A stretch of 64,000 nt of DNA from Bacillota bacterium (GCA_023394875.1 JAEXAB010000001.1:186001-250000), one strand, 5' to 3'. Positions 25,293 through 34,510 are shown, counted from the first letter of the stretch. Numbers and translations: made by a program. The notes: generated by a model not told the origin, from the letters alone.

Positions 25293-26690
25293 ATGGAAAC
25301 AACTAAAACTCTTAACAGCGCAAAATTAGGCAACATGCCCATTTTTAAGCTCATAATAAATATGAGTCTTCCCGCCGTGCTTTCTATGCTGGTTTTGGCA
25401 CTCTATAACGTGGTAGACTCTATTTTCGTTGCTAAATACAATCCGAAAGCCCTTGATGCTTTAAGTATCGTCTTCCCTATGCAGCAACTTATTGTTGCCT
25501 TCGCGGTGGGAATAGCCGTGGGTACAAACGCCTACGTCAGCCGAAAACTTGGACAGAAAAAACATCAGGAAGCCAATTTGACAGCCCAAACAGGCTTGTT
25601 TATGGCAATAATATGCGGACTTGTTTTTATGGTCTTAGGTTTGACGGTATCCCGTCCTTTTATTTCTGCCTTTACCGACGACCCCGAAACAGTCGCTTTC
25701 GGCGTAACATATCTTACCGTAGTGATGGGGCTTTGTATAGGAAGTTTTATAGAAATAACCGGCAACAGAGTTCTGCAAGCTACCGGCAATATGAAAATAC
25801 CAATGTTTAGCCAGCTTCTCGGCGCAATAGTCAATATTATTTTGGACCCTGTTTTTATCTTTGCACTTGATATGGGCGTCTTCGGCGCTGCGTTGGCTAC
25901 CGTCATCGGACAGTTCTGCGCCATGGGGTTGGTTCTCTGTTCCTTCAAATTCAGGAAGCAGGACGTTTCTATATTTTTCAATAAATCCTTCCGCTTAAAA
26001 GCTCCGATAGTAAAAGGAATAATAAAAATCGGACTTCCGGTTATGGTTATGAACGCTGTTGCGGCATTTGTAACAACCATATTAAACATTATATTAAAAG
26101 CCTTCCAATCGGCGATAACGGTGCTGGGAATATACTTCAAGCTCCAAAGCTTCGTGTTTATGCCTGTTTTTGGCTTAACACAAGGCGTTCTACCAATACT
26201 TAGTTACAATTACGGCGCGAAGAACAAAGCGCGCTTTATGTCAGCCTACCGCTACAGCCTAATTATATCTATGTCGATTATGGTGTTGGGCACGACAATT
26301 TTCCACTTATTCCCTAGTGGTCTTATGACACTTTTTAACGCTGATGCAGCGTTGATGTCAACGGGTATTGTCGCATTACGTATAATATCAGTCACTTTTG
26401 TTTGCGCGGCGTTCGGTATTTTGTCCACCACTATGGTTCAAGCTTTAAGAATGGGTTCCTTGTCACTTTGGATAAGCTTACTGCGCCAACTTATATTGAT
26501 AATACCGTTAGCCTTACTTATGTCAAGATATCTAGGCGTTATCGGAGTATGGTTAGCCTACCCGATAAGCGAACTTGCAGTTTCTATAAGCTTCCTTTGC
26601 CTATTTAAGCCGATTTTCAAGAAGAAATTCAGCGGTTTTCCGCAACCCACTCCCGAAACAGTGCCTCATGGCGAAACTCAAAATGTCTGA
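25293..26690 (+). CDS. MATE family multidrug/cation antiporter
   Basis: An integral membrane exporter of about 465 residues in two homologous six-helix halves, using a Na+ or H+ gradient to expel cationic or other compounds. Visible family features: PIFKLIINMSLPAVLSML at the start, LYNVVDSIFVA in helix 2, the PMQQLIVAFAVGIAVG segment, QATGNMKIPM, and the second half from GIIKIGLPVMVMNA. The start is placed at 25293 because the -10 element ends at 25283; ATG 25287 and an upstream TTG would lie too close to it. The downstream methyltransferase gene overlaps its end. Confidence 0.92.
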   Translation: METTKTLNSAKLGNMPIFKLIINMSLPAVLSMLVLALYNVVDSIFVAKYNPKALDALSIVFPMQQLIVAFAVGIAVGTNAYVSRKLGQKKHQEANLTAQTGLFMAIICGLVFMVLGLTVSRPFISAFTDDPETVAFGVTYLTVVMGLCIGSFIEITGNRVLQATGNMKIPMFSQLLGAIVNIILDPVFIFALDMGVFGAALATVIGQFCAMGLVLCSFKFRKQDVSIFFNKSFRLKAPIVKGIIKIGLPVMVMNAVAAFVTTILNIILKAFQSAITVLGIYFKLQSFVFMPVFGLTQGVLPILSYNYGAKNKARFMSAYRYSLIISMSIMVLGTTIFHLFPSGLMTLFNADAALMSTGIVALRIISVTFVCAAFGILSTTMVQALRMGSLSLWISLLRQLILIIPLALLMSRYLGVIGVWLAYPISELAVSISFLCLFKPIFKKKFSGFPQPTPETVPHGETQNV

Positions 26691-27798
26691 GCATATAATT
26701 ACGGTAACTTCAGCTTCAGGCATAGAAAGTGTTACTGCTAAAGAACTAAAGAGCTTAGGAATAGAAAATCCCAAAGCCATTGAGGGAAGTTTTGCTTTTT
26801 CAGGAACCGACCTTACCATTGCCAGACTAAATATGTTTCTTAGAACAGGGGAACGGGTTTATATTAAGATAGGAGAATTTTTTGCCGATACTTTCGATAT
26901 GCTTTTTGACGGCGCAAGCAATATACCTTGGGAAAATTATCTTAGTTCCGAATCCAGAATAATAGTTAACGGAAAATCCAAAAAAAGCCAACTTTTTGCC
27001 CTCTCAAGCTGTCAGAGCGTAATTAAAAAAGCGATATTAAAGAGGTTGGAAAACAAATTCCACACCGAAATTTTCCCCGAAGACGGTAGTGTATTCAATA
27101 TAGAATTTGCTATAAACGAAGACAACGTTACTCTACTTCTAAACACTTCGGGCGCGGGCTTGCATAAACGTGGCTACAGAGAGCTTGTGGGAGATGCGCC
27201 CATTAAGGAAACGTTGGCTTGCGCCATGCTACTTTTAAGCAATATGAACGCCGATTACCCTTTTATCGACCCTTTCTGCGGTTCGGGAACAATTGTTCTT
27301 GAGGCGGCAAGGATAGCTCTCAATATCGCCAGCGGAAAACTAAGAAAGTTCGATTATACTTCTTGGGAATTTTTTGATAAAACAGCATATGACACCGCGC
27401 TTACCGAAGCGTTGGATAATGAAAATAACAAAAAGCTCCGTTTCAGCGGTTTTGATATCGACCCAAAAGCAATCAGCTTAGCAAATAGACACGCCGCGCT
27501 TGCAGGTTTAGCCGATAAGGTGCATATTCAAGTTCAAGACGTTTCCAAACTAAGTTCAAAATACAAAAACGGTTGTATCGTCACCAATCCCCCTTACGGC
27601 GAAAGACTTTTGGATATTAAGAAAGCAAACGAACTCTACAAAATCTTGGGTGAAGTATATAGATACTTAGATAACTGGTCGCTCTTTGTCATTACTTCAG
27701 CGCCGCAGTTTGAAAAAATCTTCGGACAAAAGAGCGACAAGAACCGCAAACTCTACAACGCGGGTTTGGAATGCCGTTTTTATCAGTATTTTTCATAA
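26683..27798 (+). CDS. THUMP-domain class I rRNA methyltransferase (RlmL/YpsC-like)
   Basis: A SAM-dependent N2-guanosine RNA methyltransferase of the RlmL/YpsC type. An N-terminal ferredoxin-like/THUMP RNA-binding region (about 1-160) is followed by the catalytic domain with FIDPFCGSGTIVLEAA, FSGFDIDPKAI and the catalytic TNPPYGERL. The target is probably 23S rRNA, by homology. The chosen ATG overlaps the MATE stop (ATGTCTGA), indicating coupling; an ATG at 26668 would add five residues. No terminator lies between the two genes. Confidence 0.9.
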   Translation: MSEHIITVTSASGIESVTAKELKSLGIENPKAIEGSFAFSGTDLTIARLNMFLRTGERVYIKIGEFFADTFDMLFDGASNIPWENYLSSESRIIVNGKSKKSQLFALSSCQSVIKKAILKRLENKFHTEIFPEDGSVFNIEFAINEDNVTLLLNTSGAGLHKRGYRELVGDAPIKETLACAMLLLSNMNADYPFIDPFCGSGTIVLEAARIALNIASGKLRKFDYTSWEFFDKTAYDTALTEALDNENNKKLRFSGFDIDPKAISLANRHAALAGLADKVHIQVQDVSKLSSKYKNGCIVTNPPYGERLLDIKKANELYKILGEVYRYLDNWSLFVITSAPQFEKIFGQKSDKNRKLYNAGLECRFYQYFS

Positions 27799-27847
27799 AA
27801 ATTTTATTTTTTTGTTAATTTTTTATATTTTTTTATTGAAGTTGGTA

Positions 27848-27877
27848 TTGAAAACACCTATGGAAAAGTGTTATACT
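27848..27877 (+). promoter_or_regulatory. Promoter of the flavoenzyme-aconitase X operon
   Basis: TTGAAA, 18-base spacer, TATACT, followed by AGGAGG before the start codon at 27907. Confidence 0.6.
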
Positions 27878-27906
27878 TATTGTAAGCAAAAAATTAGGAG
27901 GTTTTT

Positions 27907-30171
27907 ATGTCTTATAACGATACAATATCAAGGTTAAGCGACAGTTTTGGCAACTGGTGGGAAAAGGGATTTGAAATTCCGGAAATGACTGACAAGCTTT
28001 ATCCGTATACCAATATGTTCAGCCCGATAAAGGTTAACCGCCTCACCCTAAAGAACCGTCTTGTTATGGCTCCTATGGGCAATATATGTATGTGTGAGGA
28101 AACCGGCCGTCCCAATCCAAAAATGCTAAAATATTTTGAAGAAAGAGCAAAGGGCGGAGTCGGACTTATTACTACAGGTCTTATCCCTGTCAGCTTTGGC
28201 ATAGATAAATCACTAATTGAGCTGGGAGATTTGTCATACTTTCCCAGAATAGACCGCAGTAGAACGGTTTTTGCCCCTTGGCGTGATTTAGCGGCAATGT
28301 GCCACGCTCATGGTAGCCATATTTTTATTCAGCTTACCCCGGGACTTGGCCGTGTGGGCAACCCGCAATGCTTAGTTAATTCTTTGCAGTTCCCTAGAAG
28401 CGCTTCCTTTAATCCCAACTGGTATATGAAGGACGTGCCTTGTCTAAGATTAAGCGACCACAGTCTAAAAAAGATTATAAAAAGAGTAGGTCAAGGCAGC
28501 GCGGATGCCAAAGCTTGCAACTTAGACGGTGTATATTTGCATGGACACGAAGGCTATCTTCTCGAACAAGTAACCAACCCTGCCTTTAACCGCAGAAAGT
28601 TCGGCAGATACGCCGACTACGAAATGTTCGGTATCGATATGATTAAGGAAATCCGCCGCAGAGTAGGCAAAGACTTCCCTATTATGTATAGAATTGACCT
28701 AAGCTTAGCGCTTAACGTCACTTACAAAGATAAGATGGATACTGTTAATCCGCTCAAGAAGTTCAAAAACGAACGTACTCCCGAACAGACATTGGAATAT
28801 ATGAGAAAACTTGTTGAAGCGGGCGTTGATATGTTCGACGTAGACCTTGGCTGCTATGACAACTGGTGGTTACCGCATCCCCCTGCAAGTATGCCTAGCG
28901 GATGCTTCCTTGATATATCCAAGATAGTAAAAGAATATTTCAAAGAAAATAATATTAAATCCAACAAAGGTTTGGAAGTGCCGGTAGTGGCGGTAGGAAA
29001 GTTAGGTTATCCCGACTTAGCCGAACAAGCCTTACGCGATAACAAAGCCGATATGATTATGCTGGGTCGTCCCCTGCTTGCCGACGCCGATTGGTGCAAC
29101 AAAGCCTACAGCGGAAACGTTAGAGATATCCGTCCTTGCATAGGCTGTCAGGAAGCTTGTCTGAATGAGTTCGTAGAAGGCGGACATCCTCAATGCGCGG
29201 TAAATCCCAGAACGGCTTTCGAAGAAGAATACTCTGCCGAAATACCCAAAGCCGACGTTATTAAGAAAGTAGCCATAATCGGTGGAGGCCCTGCCGGCGT
29301 TACCGCTGCCGAAGTCTTGATTAAGCGCGGACATAAGGTTGACTTATACGAAAAGGAAAAGGAAATCGGTGGCAATATAGTACCCGGAAGCAAGTCCAAG
29401 ATTAAGTATGAAATTAAGAATTATCTTGATTATCTAAACCACGTTGTGGAAAATTTAAGTAAGGATGAGAACTTCCATATTTTCTACAACACAACGGCTA
29501 CTTTGGAAACCTTAAAGGAAAAGAATTATGACAGTATCATTATAGCTTCGGGTACAAAGCAAGTCCGTCCTCCTGTAGAAGGCATCAACAAAGACCACGT
29601 TGTTTCGGCAATAGATGTTTTACTAAAACCCGAAATCGTTAAGGACGCCAAAGAATTAGTTGTTATCGGCGGCGGCGTTGTTGGCGCAGAAACCGCTTAC
29701 TTATTAAAATACGAACTTAATAAAGACGTTAAGGTTGTGGAAATGGATAAGTACTTCATGAACCATACCTGTACAGCCAACCGCGGACATATCATTCACT
29801 ACCTAGAAGAAGCGGGCGTAGAACTTCTTAACTGCACCAAGCTAGTTAAGGTCGGCGACAAGGAAGTAACGGTAAGCCAGAACACCCATAAGAACGTACC
29901 TAATCCTTATCTGACCTGGGCGCCTATACTCCCCGAAAACGTAGAAAACCCGATGGATATGTTCCACAAAATCGGCGATAAGTACGTAGAACGCATTCTC
30001 AAAGCCGACATGGTTGTCGTGGCTGCGGGTGTGTCCAGCGCGAACGAACTTTACTATGAATGTGTTAAGAACAACGTAGCCAAAGAAGTGTTCAACATCG
30101 GCGACAGCTTCAAGAGCGCAAAAATATTCGAAGCTGTCAGAAGTGCATACAGAAAAGCAAGAAACATATAA
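27907..30171 (+). CDS. FadH/old-yellow-enzyme-type iron-sulfur flavoprotein oxidoreductase
   Basis: 754 residues with the layout of 2,4-dienoyl-CoA reductase and related enzymes. FMN TIM barrel (about 35-385) with RLVMAPMG and active-site LHGHEGYLLEQ; a [4Fe-4S] site CIGCQEAC followed by QCAVNP (about 418-440); an FAD domain starting VAIIGGGPAGVTAAE and an NAD(P)H domain with LVVIGGGVVGAETAY. Electrons would pass NAD(P)H-FAD-4Fe4S-FMN to an unsaturated substrate. The usual Q-L-x-H-x-G-R barrel motif reads QLTPGLGR, so the substrate may differ from that of FadH. Strong AGGAGG. First gene of an operon with both aconitase X subunits, suggesting it reduces the double bond their dehydration makes. 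Confidence 0.88.
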   Translation: MSYNDTISRLSDSFGNWWEKGFEIPEMTDKLYPYTNMFSPIKVNRLTLKNRLVMAPMGNICMCEETGRPNPKMLKYFEERAKGGVGLITTGLIPVSFGIDKSLIELGDLSYFPRIDRSRTVFAPWRDLAAMCHAHGSHIFIQLTPGLGRVGNPQCLVNSLQFPRSASFNPNWYMKDVPCLRLSDHSLKKIIKRVGQGSADAKACNLDGVYLHGHEGYLLEQVTNPAFNRRKFGRYADYEMFGIDMIKEIRRRVGKDFPIMYRIDLSLALNVTYKDKMDTVNPLKKFKNERTPEQTLEYMRKLVEAGVDMFDVDLGCYDNWWLPHPPASMPSGCFLDISKIVKEYFKENNIKSNKGLEVPVVAVGKLGYPDLAEQALRDNKADMIMLGRPLLADADWCNKAYSGNVRDIRPCIGCQEACLNEFVEGGHPQCAVNPRTAFEEEYSAEIPKADVIKKVAIIGGGPAGVTAAEVLIKRGHKVDLYEKEKEIGGNIVPGSKSKIKYEIKNYLDYLNHVVENLSKDENFHIFYNTTATLETLKEKNYDSIIIASGTKQVRPPVEGINKDHVVSAIDVLLKPEIVKDAKELVVIGGGVVGAETAYLLKYELNKDVKVVEMDKYFMNHTCTANRGHIIHYLEEAGVELLNCTKLVKVGDKEVTVSQNTHKNVPNPYLTWAPILPENVENPMDMFHKIGDKYVERILKADMVVVAAGVSSANELYYECVKNNVAKEVFNIGDSFKSAKIFEAVRSAYRKARNI

Positions 30172-30210
30172 TCTAAGTTACTTTTATATCTTTTACTAAA
30201 GGAGGCTGCC

Positions 30211-31506
30211 ATGTACGATTATAAAATGGAATTAACGCCCGAACAGGTGGAAATCCTCAACGGCGCCAAAGGCGAAACAATGGCCAAAGTAATGGAAACG
30301 GTGGTAATGTTCGGAGACATTTTCGGAGCAAAAAGACTAATTCCGGTAACTCACAAACACGGACATCTAGTTACCAGTTTCGGAATAGGTCTTCTAAAAC
30401 CGCTTTTCGGCACAATGGATAAACTTATCGAAGGAGGGGTAAAAACGGACGGAACCTTTACCGTTGATCCCCGTCCCTTGGATTTTGAAAACGTAAAATG
30501 CAATTTCTTAGAAAAGCTTGTATTTGAAAAAATTCTCTACTCTCAACAAGCCCGCTATGAAGAACAGCTAAAGAAAGTAGGACTAAAAGACGCCAACAGC
30601 TTTACCTGTACTTCTTATCTACCGGAGGTTGGCAACACTCCCAAAGAGGGCGATATACTAAGCTGGGCGGAATCTAGCGCCGTTGTCTTTGCAAACTCAG
30701 TATTGGGCGCGCGCTGCAACCGTAACAGCGGTATGCTTGACCTTTTCGGGGCGATATTAGGCTTAGTCCCCGATTTCGGACTGGTTACCGATGAGGGAAG
30801 AAAAGCCACCTGGAAAGTTATCGTTAATACCACCAAAAAGCCCGAAGCGCAAATCTTGGGCAGCGCTATCGGTATGAAGGTTATGGAAGACGTGCCTTAC
30901 GTAATCGGACTTGATAAATTTATCGGCACTAAGCTTGACGACTCAGCAATTTCTTATCTAAAAGACTTCGGCGCGGCAACGGCAAGTAACGGCGCGGTAG
31001 GACTTTATCATATCGACAAACTAACCCCCGAAGCAAAGAAATTAGGAGAATCGCTTCTGGTTGAAAACTACAAGGAATACGTAATAGACGATGCCGAATT
31101 GGAGAGAGTTTATAACAGCTATCCTGTTATGTGGAAGAAGAAAGACAGCAAACCCAATCTTTGCTTTATCGGCTGTCCGCATTTAACTTACAATCAGCTT
31201 TGCGACTGGACAAACAAAATTGCCGAAAACTTGAAAAAGAACGGCAAAAAGAAAGTCAATATAAGAACAATATTTACCGCAAGCCCCGACGTAGTGGAGA
31301 AGTTTAAGAAAACCGACAAGTATAACGAACTTATGGCTACGGGAGTAAAGCTTACCAGCATCTGTCCTTTGATGTATACCAACAACCCCCTAACCAAAAA
31401 GAAATCAATAGTAACCAACAGCAACAAGCTAAGAACCTACAGTATTTCCCGTTATTACAAGGATGAGGATATTTTACAAATAATAAGCGGCAAGGAGGGC
31501 GTGTAA
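30211..31506 (+). CDS. Aconitase X catalytic (large) subunit
   Basis: 431 residues of the AcnX catalytic family (formerly DUF521). Recognisable are LTPEQVEILNGAKGE at the start, LIPVTHKHGHLV, ARCNRNSG, and cysteines in FIGCPHLT and SICPLMYT. Characterised relatives dehydrate cis-3-hydroxy-L-proline in bacteria or mevalonate 5-phosphate in archaea, with an iron-sulfur cluster. GGAGG precedes the start. The small swivel subunit follows after two bases. Neither a proline-pathway nor a mevalonate gene is nearby; the neighbour is a FadH-like reductase, so the substrate cannot be named. Confidence 0.9.
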   Translation: MYDYKMELTPEQVEILNGAKGETMAKVMETVVMFGDIFGAKRLIPVTHKHGHLVTSFGIGLLKPLFGTMDKLIEGGVKTDGTFTVDPRPLDFENVKCNFLEKLVFEKILYSQQARYEEQLKKVGLKDANSFTCTSYLPEVGNTPKEGDILSWAESSAVVFANSVLGARCNRNSGMLDLFGAILGLVPDFGLVTDEGRKATWKVIVNTTKKPEAQILGSAIGMKVMEDVPYVIGLDKFIGTKLDDSAISYLKDFGAATASNGAVGLYHIDKLTPEAKKLGESLLVENYKEYVIDDAELERVYNSYPVMWKKKDSKPNLCFIGCPHLTYNQLCDWTNKIAENLKKNGKKKVNIRTIFTASPDVVEKFKKTDKYNELMATGVKLTSICPLMYTNNPLTKKKSIVTNSNKLRTYSISRYYKDEDILQIISGKEGV

Positions 31507-31508
31507 TT

Positions 31509-31949
31509 ATGAAGACTTTTACAGGCAGAGTTTTGGCAAAAGGTAATTTTCAGGGAGAAGCCATTGTCAGCCGTCAGGGCGTTAACACCTTGGCTACCTT
31601 CCAATCCAGCGCCCTAAAAAACGCCAAACAGGTTATTGCATCGGATCAGAATAACCCCGATATTTTTAATAAGAACATTACCGGCAAGGCATTATGTTTA
31701 CCAATAACTATTGGCTCCACAACAGGCGGACTGGTAATCCAAACTATTTGTTCTATGGGTATTAATCCGGCGGCGTTTTTGTTTAGCGAACATATAGATT
31801 CTTTAGCCGCAAGCGGAATAGTTCTTGCCAGAATTTGGGAAGACAGCAAAGTTATTGCAATTGACCAACTAGGTAAGGAATTTTTGGAAACGGTAAAGAG
31901 CGGGGATATTCTGGATATAAAAGAAGACGGAACGGTCACTATATTATAA
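31509..31949 (+). CDS. Aconitase X swivel (small) subunit
   Basis: 146 residues, the swivel domain (formerly DUF126) that closes the active site of aconitase X. FTGRVLAKGNFQGEAIVS at the start and GKALCLPITIGSTTGGLV in the centre are diagnostic. In some organisms it is fused to the large subunit; here it is separate and follows it after two bases, so the two are made in equal amounts. Confidence 0.92.
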   Translation: MKTFTGRVLAKGNFQGEAIVSRQGVNTLATFQSSALKNAKQVIASDQNNPDIFNKNITGKALCLPITIGSTTGGLVIQTICSMGINPAAFLFSEHIDSLAASGIVLARIWEDSKVIAIDQLGKEFLETVKSGDILDIKEDGTVTIL

Positions 31950-31952
31950 AGT

Positions 31953-32156
31953 ATGAAGACTTTTGCTAACAACCTAAAAAGGTTACGGCAAAACTCCGAC
32001 CTTACTCAAGCGGAATTTGCCATCCTTATCAACACCACCCAACAGCGAGTCAGCGAATGGGAAAGGGGCAAAGCCGAACCCAGCCTTTATTATCTTGTAA
32101 AAATACTAAAGGTATTAGACGTATCGTTCGAAAATCTTACCGAAGGAATTTCATAA
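31953..32156 (+). CDS. Small Xre-family HTH regulator
   Basis: 67 residues, a single Cro/C1 helix-turn-helix (LTQAEFAILINTTQQRVSEWERG). It starts three bases after the aconitase X small subunit and is the last gene of the operon, so it may regulate that operon. There is no effector domain, so any ligand response would need a partner. No clear ribosome binding site; coupling is likely. Confidence 0.85.
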   Translation: MKTFANNLKRLRQNSDLTQAEFAILINTTQQRVSEWERGKAEPSLYYLVKILKVLDVSFENLTEGIS

Positions 32157-32159
32157 AAA

Positions 32160-32190
32160 AACAGCAGGTAAATTACCTGCTGTTTTTATT
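32160..32190. terminator. Bidirectional terminator between the acnX operon and rpsR
   Basis: AACAGCAGGT and ACCTGCTGTT pair perfectly, with A run before and T run after, so it can end both converging transcripts. Confidence 0.88.
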
Positions 32191-32205
32191 TTTACGTTAT
32201 ACTTC

Positions 32206-32508
32206 TTATTCACCTTTGAAGGGAAGTAAAGCCATTATTCTAGCTCTCTTAATAGCTTGAGCAAGTAATCTTTGGTGCTTTACGCAAACTCCCGATGTAC
32301 GGCGGGGAATAATTTTGCCATTTTCGGCTACGTAACGGGGACGTCTCTCTCCGCTTCTGTCATAACTCTTTTCACTGTTTTTCTCTATATCCTTAGCTAA
32401 GGCTATATAGTCGATATCTTCCACTTTGTTTGCGCAAAATGGACATACCTTTCTTCTTGGCGCGCGCTTATAATTACTAGCTGCGCCGCGATTATTTTCT
32501 TTGTACAT
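32206..32508 (-). CDS. rpsR: 30S ribosomal protein S18
   Basis: About 100 residues. The start is the ATG at 32508 because GGAGG lies upstream; an ATG at 32520 overlaps that site. The core RRKVCPFC ... GKIIPRR ... [21 protein letters not shown] is S18. CPFC with Cys and His downstream gives a zinc-binding form. Between DIDY and the [12 protein letters not shown] loop there are about 17 extra charged residues ([18 protein letters not shown] region) not present in the B. subtilis protein. Last gene of rpsF-ssb-rpsR; S18 binds S6 in the platform of the small subunit. Confidence 0.95.
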   Translation of the reverse strand: MYKENNRGAASNYKRAPRRKVCPFCANKVEDIDYIALAKDIEKNSEKSYDRSGERRPRYVAENGKIIPRRTSGVCVKHQRLLAQAIKRARIMALLPFKGE

Positions 32509-32591
32509 TTTAACCTCCATAATACGGCTCTGCCGTCACAATTTTTTACTTAAGATGCAAGACTTGTTATCTTGCATGGGCGTTTAGAAGC

Positions 32592-33008
32592 TTAGAAGGG
32601 CAAATCATCGTCGTCGGCGGCTTTCAGTTCACTCACCTTTACGGCGGGTTTACCTGCTGCTTCGGGAAGTTCGTTAATGTCATCGGCATCACTGCGCGTG
32701 CTTAAGAACTGTACCTCATCGGCAATAATTTCTGTGGAGTATCTCTTAACACCGTCGCTGGTCTCGTAATTCTTGTTCTGAATGGAGCCGCTTATGCCTA
32801 CCTTGCTGCCTTTTCTGAGGTATTTGCCACAATTTTCGGCCAAACCTCTCCAACATACAATGGTAAAAAAGTCGGTGTCTTTGGTGCCGTTGCTGCTGTT
32901 GTAGCGGCGTGTTACGGCAATGGAAAACTTGCAATTAACCAAATCGTTGCTTGTGGTAGTAACTTCAGGGTCCTTAGTAAGGTTCCCGATTAGAAATACT
33001 CTGTTCAT
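32592..33008 (-). CDS. ssb: Single-stranded DNA-binding protein
   Basis: 138 residues, an OB-fold protein binding single-stranded DNA in replication and repair. Start MNRVFLIGNLTKDPE, core FFTIVCWRGLAENCGKYL, and the acidic tip DDDLPF that recruits partner proteins are all present. It lies between rpsF and rpsR, the usual Bacillota arrangement. An 8-pair hairpin (ATGCAAGA/TCTTGCAT, about 32553-32575) separates it from rpsR without a T tract. Confidence 0.97.
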   Translation of the reverse strand: MNRVFLIGNLTKDPEVTTTSNDLVNCKFSIAVTRRYNSSNGTKDTDFFTIVCWRGLAENCGKYLRKGSKVGISGSIQNKNYETSDGVKRYSTEIIADEVQFLSTRSDADDINELPEAAGKPAVKVSELKAADDDDLPF

Positions 33009-33061
33009 TTTGTCCTCCCTCTGTTTGTGTTCTAAACTTGCTTATCTTTGCGTAACTAAAA

Positions 33062-33343
33062 CTAAATTCTGGTTATCATTTCGCGAACGATATTCTCATT
33101 GATTTTCAATTGTCTTTCAATTTCGGCTGGCGCCTCTGCGTTTGCAGAGAACTTCATTAAAACGTAGTAGCCTTCTTTCTTGTAATTGATAGGATATGCA
33201 TATTTGCGTGTACCCCACTTTTCAATTGCGTCGACTGTTCCGCCTAATGATTCTACCAATGCGGAAAACTTGTCTATTAAAGCCAACTTCTCCTCATCAC
33301 CGATACCATTTTCAATGATATACAATAATTGGTAATTGTTCAT
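33062..33343 (-). CDS. rpsF: 30S ribosomal protein S6
   Basis: 93 residues, complete. NYQLLYIIEN at the start and WGTRKYAYPINYKKEGYYVLMKF in two parts are typical S6 strands. First gene of rpsF-ssb-rpsR, with a strong promoter and a structured leader. GGAGG precedes the ATG. Confidence 0.97.
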   Translation of the reverse strand: MNNYQLLYIIENGIGDEEKLALIDKFSALVESLGGTVDAIEKWGTRKYAYPINYKKEGYYVLMKFSANAEAPAEIERQLKINENIVREMITRI

Positions 33344-33426
33344 CTTCGTACCTCCTTCTGGTCTAATTTGGCTATCTCTCTTTGAGATAACAAGGAAACA
33401 TGTGATTATTTCACTAAATCACATCT
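33344..33426 (-). promoter_or_regulatory. Structured leader of rpsF-ssb-rpsR
   Basis: The transcribed leader contains two stems: TGTGATT/AATCACA and TATCTC/GAGATA, followed by GCCAAAT. Many bacteria use an S6:S18-binding leader to autoregulate this operon; whether these stems form that motif needs a covariance search. Confidence 0.4.
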
Positions 33427-33455
33427 ATTATACACGCACTTTATTTTTTTGTAAA
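33427..33455 (-). promoter_or_regulatory. Promoter of rpsF-ssb-rpsR
   Basis: On the minus strand: TTTACA, 17-base spacer, TATAAT. Confidence 0.8.
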
Positions 33456-33512
33456 GCGCATTTATCATTTTATAATATATATTATTAAGGTTTTTTTACA
33501 GTAAAATTATAT

Positions 33513-34391
33513 TTAATAGACTACCAAATTGAGCTTCTGGCGCAAAATCTTGACGTAATTGCCCCCTTCTAATTCCAACTTTTCGCCGTCAACGGTAAAT
33601 TCCGTCTTGTCGGCAAGCTCCAAAAAAGCTTGGTCTATTGTCAAAAACTTGAGATTTTTTTTGTCGTAATCACTCCGAAAACCAATAAAAAATGCTCTGA
33701 ACAGCGGGAAAAATACCTTAACTTTGCCCCAAAAACCGTCCCTTTGCGGCGCTTTTATGAGTAAAAGTTGCGCCCTGCCGTCATTGTGGCGATATAGTTT
33801 GTTAAACCGAAAACCAAAGCACCTTCTAGAATTTATTACCATAATCAAAGTATACTCATCGTCAAGTATCCTGTCTTCGGTTAGAGTAATTTTGGCTCTG
33901 ATGCGGTGAATTCTGTATTCCTTAAAAACTTGAGAAAGATAAGCTAGCATCTTAAATCGGCGTTTATTGGCTATTTTCGTGCGGTAGCCTATGGGGGTAA
34001 AAATCCCTCCGGCTAGGACGTAGGCAAACATAGTGTCGCCGATTTGTCCCATATCCACACGCCTGATTCTGCGGTTACCTTTGCTTAGTTTTTTGGCAAG
34101 GAGCAGACTTCTTGCAGCTTCGTTAAAGGTTCCGCAAGGAATATATACTAGCTCCATATTTTTGCCGCTAATTGCGTTTATGGCAGAATTGAGGGTGCCG
34201 TCCCCGCCGCAAACGGCTAAGGCATCGTATCCGTCAACCTCATTACATATTTTTATATCGTTTTGGGAATCAATATATTTGGTATCTACTTCCTGGTATT
34301 TTTCTCTAAGAAGGCTGTCGACTTCTTCCAAAGACGCAACCTTACAGGCATTACCGCTCAGTTTATTTACAATTAACTTGCATTTACTCAC
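33513..34391 (-). CDS. Diacylglycerol/lipid kinase family protein (DagK_cat)
   Basis: About 292 residues of the DagK/YegS lipid kinase family, which phosphorylates lipids such as diacylglycerol with ATP at the inner membrane face. GGDGTLN and the PCGTFNEAAR motif (P-x-GT-x-N-D-x-A in relatives) are present. The GTG at 34391 with AAAGGA upstream is preferred; the frame is open back to an ATG at 34454, which adds a non-conserved AT-rich stretch. Monocistronic, between cwlD and rpsF. Confidence 0.85.
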   Translation of the reverse strand: MSKCKLIVNKLSGNACKVASLEEVDSLLREKYQEVDTKYIDSQNDIKICNEVDGYDALAVCGGDGTLNSAINAISGKNMELVYIPCGTFNEAARSLLLAKKLSKGNRRIRRVDMGQIGDTMFAYVLAGGIFTPIGYRTKIANKRRFKMLAYLSQVFKEYRIHRIRAKITLTEDRILDDEYTLIMVINSRRCFGFRFNKLYRHNDGRAQLLLIKAPQRDGFWGKVKVFFPLFRAFFIGFRSDYDKKNLKFLTIDQAFLELADKTEFTVDGEKLELEGGNYVKILRQKLNLVVY

Positions 34392-34510
34392 AAAAAATAT
34401 CCTTTTTGCAATATCATTATATTTAATTATATTAGCTATGCGCAAAAATGTCAAATATATTTAACTGTCTAAAAACGCAGTATATTCAGATATTTTTTGT
34501 GCTTTTTTTG

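Noticed and set aside
25565..26140. 191-codon minus-strand frame as a gene
   Set aside because: Antisense shadow of the MATE transporter gene.
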